Assembly: GCA_023460975.1 (NCBI GenBank)
Contig: JAEWOG010000051.1
Coordinates: 11,301-75,300 of the forward strand
DNA length: 64,000 bases
Reading direction: 5' to 3'
Origin: Actinomycetes bacterium
GTDB taxonomy: Bacteria > Actinomycetota > Actinomycetes > Propionibacteriales > Nocardioidaceae
The position numbers were made by a program, and so were the translations under genes. Numbering within the stretch: the stretch's first letter is position 1; each line of letters starts with the position of its first letter. This document shows positions 63,429 to 64,000 of the stretch, piece by piece. The notes under the pieces were generated by a model. That model worked only from the letters and a program-made list of their open reading frames with translations. It made no database searches and was not told the DNA's origin.

Positions 63429-64000
63429 TCAGGACGCCGGGCCGTGGACCAGGACCTGCGCCGCCCGCACGACCCGGTCCCCGATGCGGAAGCCGGAGCG
63501 TACGAGCACGTTGATCGTCGGCACGTCCACACCCTCCGCCTCGCCCTGGTGGGCCAGGGCCTCGTGCAGGGTGGGGTCGAACGGCTCACCCGCGGCACCG
63601 AACTTGGTCAGACCAAGTCCGGTCACCACGCGCTCGAGCTGCTCAGCGACCGCCTTGAAGCCGTCGTCCAACGGACCGTGCTCGCGGGCGCGGTCGATGG
63701 TGTCGAGCACGTCGACGATCGGAGTGAGCGCCGCGTACGTGGCGTTCTCCTTGATGAGCTCCCGGTCGCGCTCGACGCGGCGCTTGTAGTTGAGGTACTC
63801 CGCCTGGAGACGCTGCAGGTCGGCCGTGCGCTCCGCCAACTCTTCGCGCAGCGTGGCATCGTCGTCGGCCGGGGCCGCGTCGGCCTCGACCTCGGCGACG
63901 TCGACCGGCTCCAGGGGTGCCCCCTCCTCGACCATGTCGGCGACACCGGTGGTGTCGTCGGTGGCCGGCTCGTTGGCGGTCGGCGCCCCGTGACCCGGCG
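63429..64000 (-). CDS. grpE: Nucleotide exchange factor GrpE (N-terminus beyond the window edge)
   Basis: At least 190 residues. Long N-terminal coiled coil (LREELAERTADLQRLQAEYL and YLNYKRRVERDRELIKE), then the beta-wing domain ending GFRIGDRVVRAAQVLV. It swaps ADP for ATP on DnaK. The reading frame stays open to the right edge, so an ATG at 63935 may be internal, and the disordered acidic start is probably cut. dnaK should lie just beyond 64000. Confidence 0.92.
   Translation of the reverse strand, partial: PGHGAPTANEPATDDTTGVADMVEEGAPLEPVDVAEVEADAAPADDDATLREELAERTADLQRLQAEYLNYKRRVERDRELIKENATYAALTPIVDVLDTIDRAREHGPLDDGFKAVAEQLERVVTGLGLTKFGAAGEPFDPTLHEALAHQGEAEGVDVPTINVLVRSGFRIGDRVVRAAQVLVHGPAS

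Overview
The window is high-GC (about 70%) actinobacterial chromosome, most likely from the Nocardioidaceae (Nocardioides-like). Evidence for this: clpB with a HAIR operator plus an hspR-dnaJ-grpE heat-shock cluster, a class I lysyl-tRNA synthetase, DUF3151 and DUF1906 proteins, many GTG starts, many apparently leaderless genes, and a short dispersed repeat with the core GGTTGAGCTTGTCGAAACC. The assignment is inference from gene content. I found no tRNA, rRNA, complete insertion sequence, prophage or CRISPR array.

Layout. 1-8.7 kb: a secreted DUF1906/peptidoglycan-binding protein, then minus-strand purine biosynthesis genes (purS, purQ, purC, purB, purD) mixed with an acyl-CoA synthetase and small membrane proteins. 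8.7-11 kb: a family 2 glycosyltransferase and a cupin sugar epimerase. 11-17 kb: a tightly overlapping six-gene operon of the uncharacterised STM4011-STM4015 type (two leucine-rich-repeat proteins, an ATP-grasp-like protein, an alkaline-phosphatase-superfamily protein and two radical SAM proteins), followed by purA. 18.5-24.8 kb: diacylglycerol kinase-like lipid kinase, a double-module histidine kinase with its response regulator, and a large LuxR regulator. 24.9-31.6 kb: a 1930-residue LPXTG surface adhesin and its sortase. 31.7-40.6 kb: class I LysRS, a minimal two-component pair, an RTX-repeat protein, a WXG/LXG-like gene pair, DUF3151, an MFS exporter and a decayed second sortase. 40.6-57 kb: class II aldolase, a secreted beta-propeller protein, three LuxR-type regulators, TrmH-like methyltransferase, DedA, pyrE, a second MFS protein, an aminotransferase, small stress membrane proteins and clpB. 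57.3-64 kb: copper genes (copC, copD-ctaG), a pentapeptide protein, and hspR, dnaJ and grpE, the last cut by the window edge.

The genes that most clearly work together are these. The six-gene radical SAM/LRR operon is chained by 1-4 nt overlaps and is the best candidate for an undescribed system; the epimerase and glycosyltransferase downstream may or may not belong to it. The sortase and the adhesin are adjacent and co-oriented. HspR encoded at 62 kb probably represses clpB through the inverted repeat at 57.14 kb. The purine genes supply IMP/AMP, and purA carries an unusual terminator-like hairpin in its leader.

At least ten genes have a TANNNT box 6-8 nt before an ATG or GTG start, which decided several start choices here.
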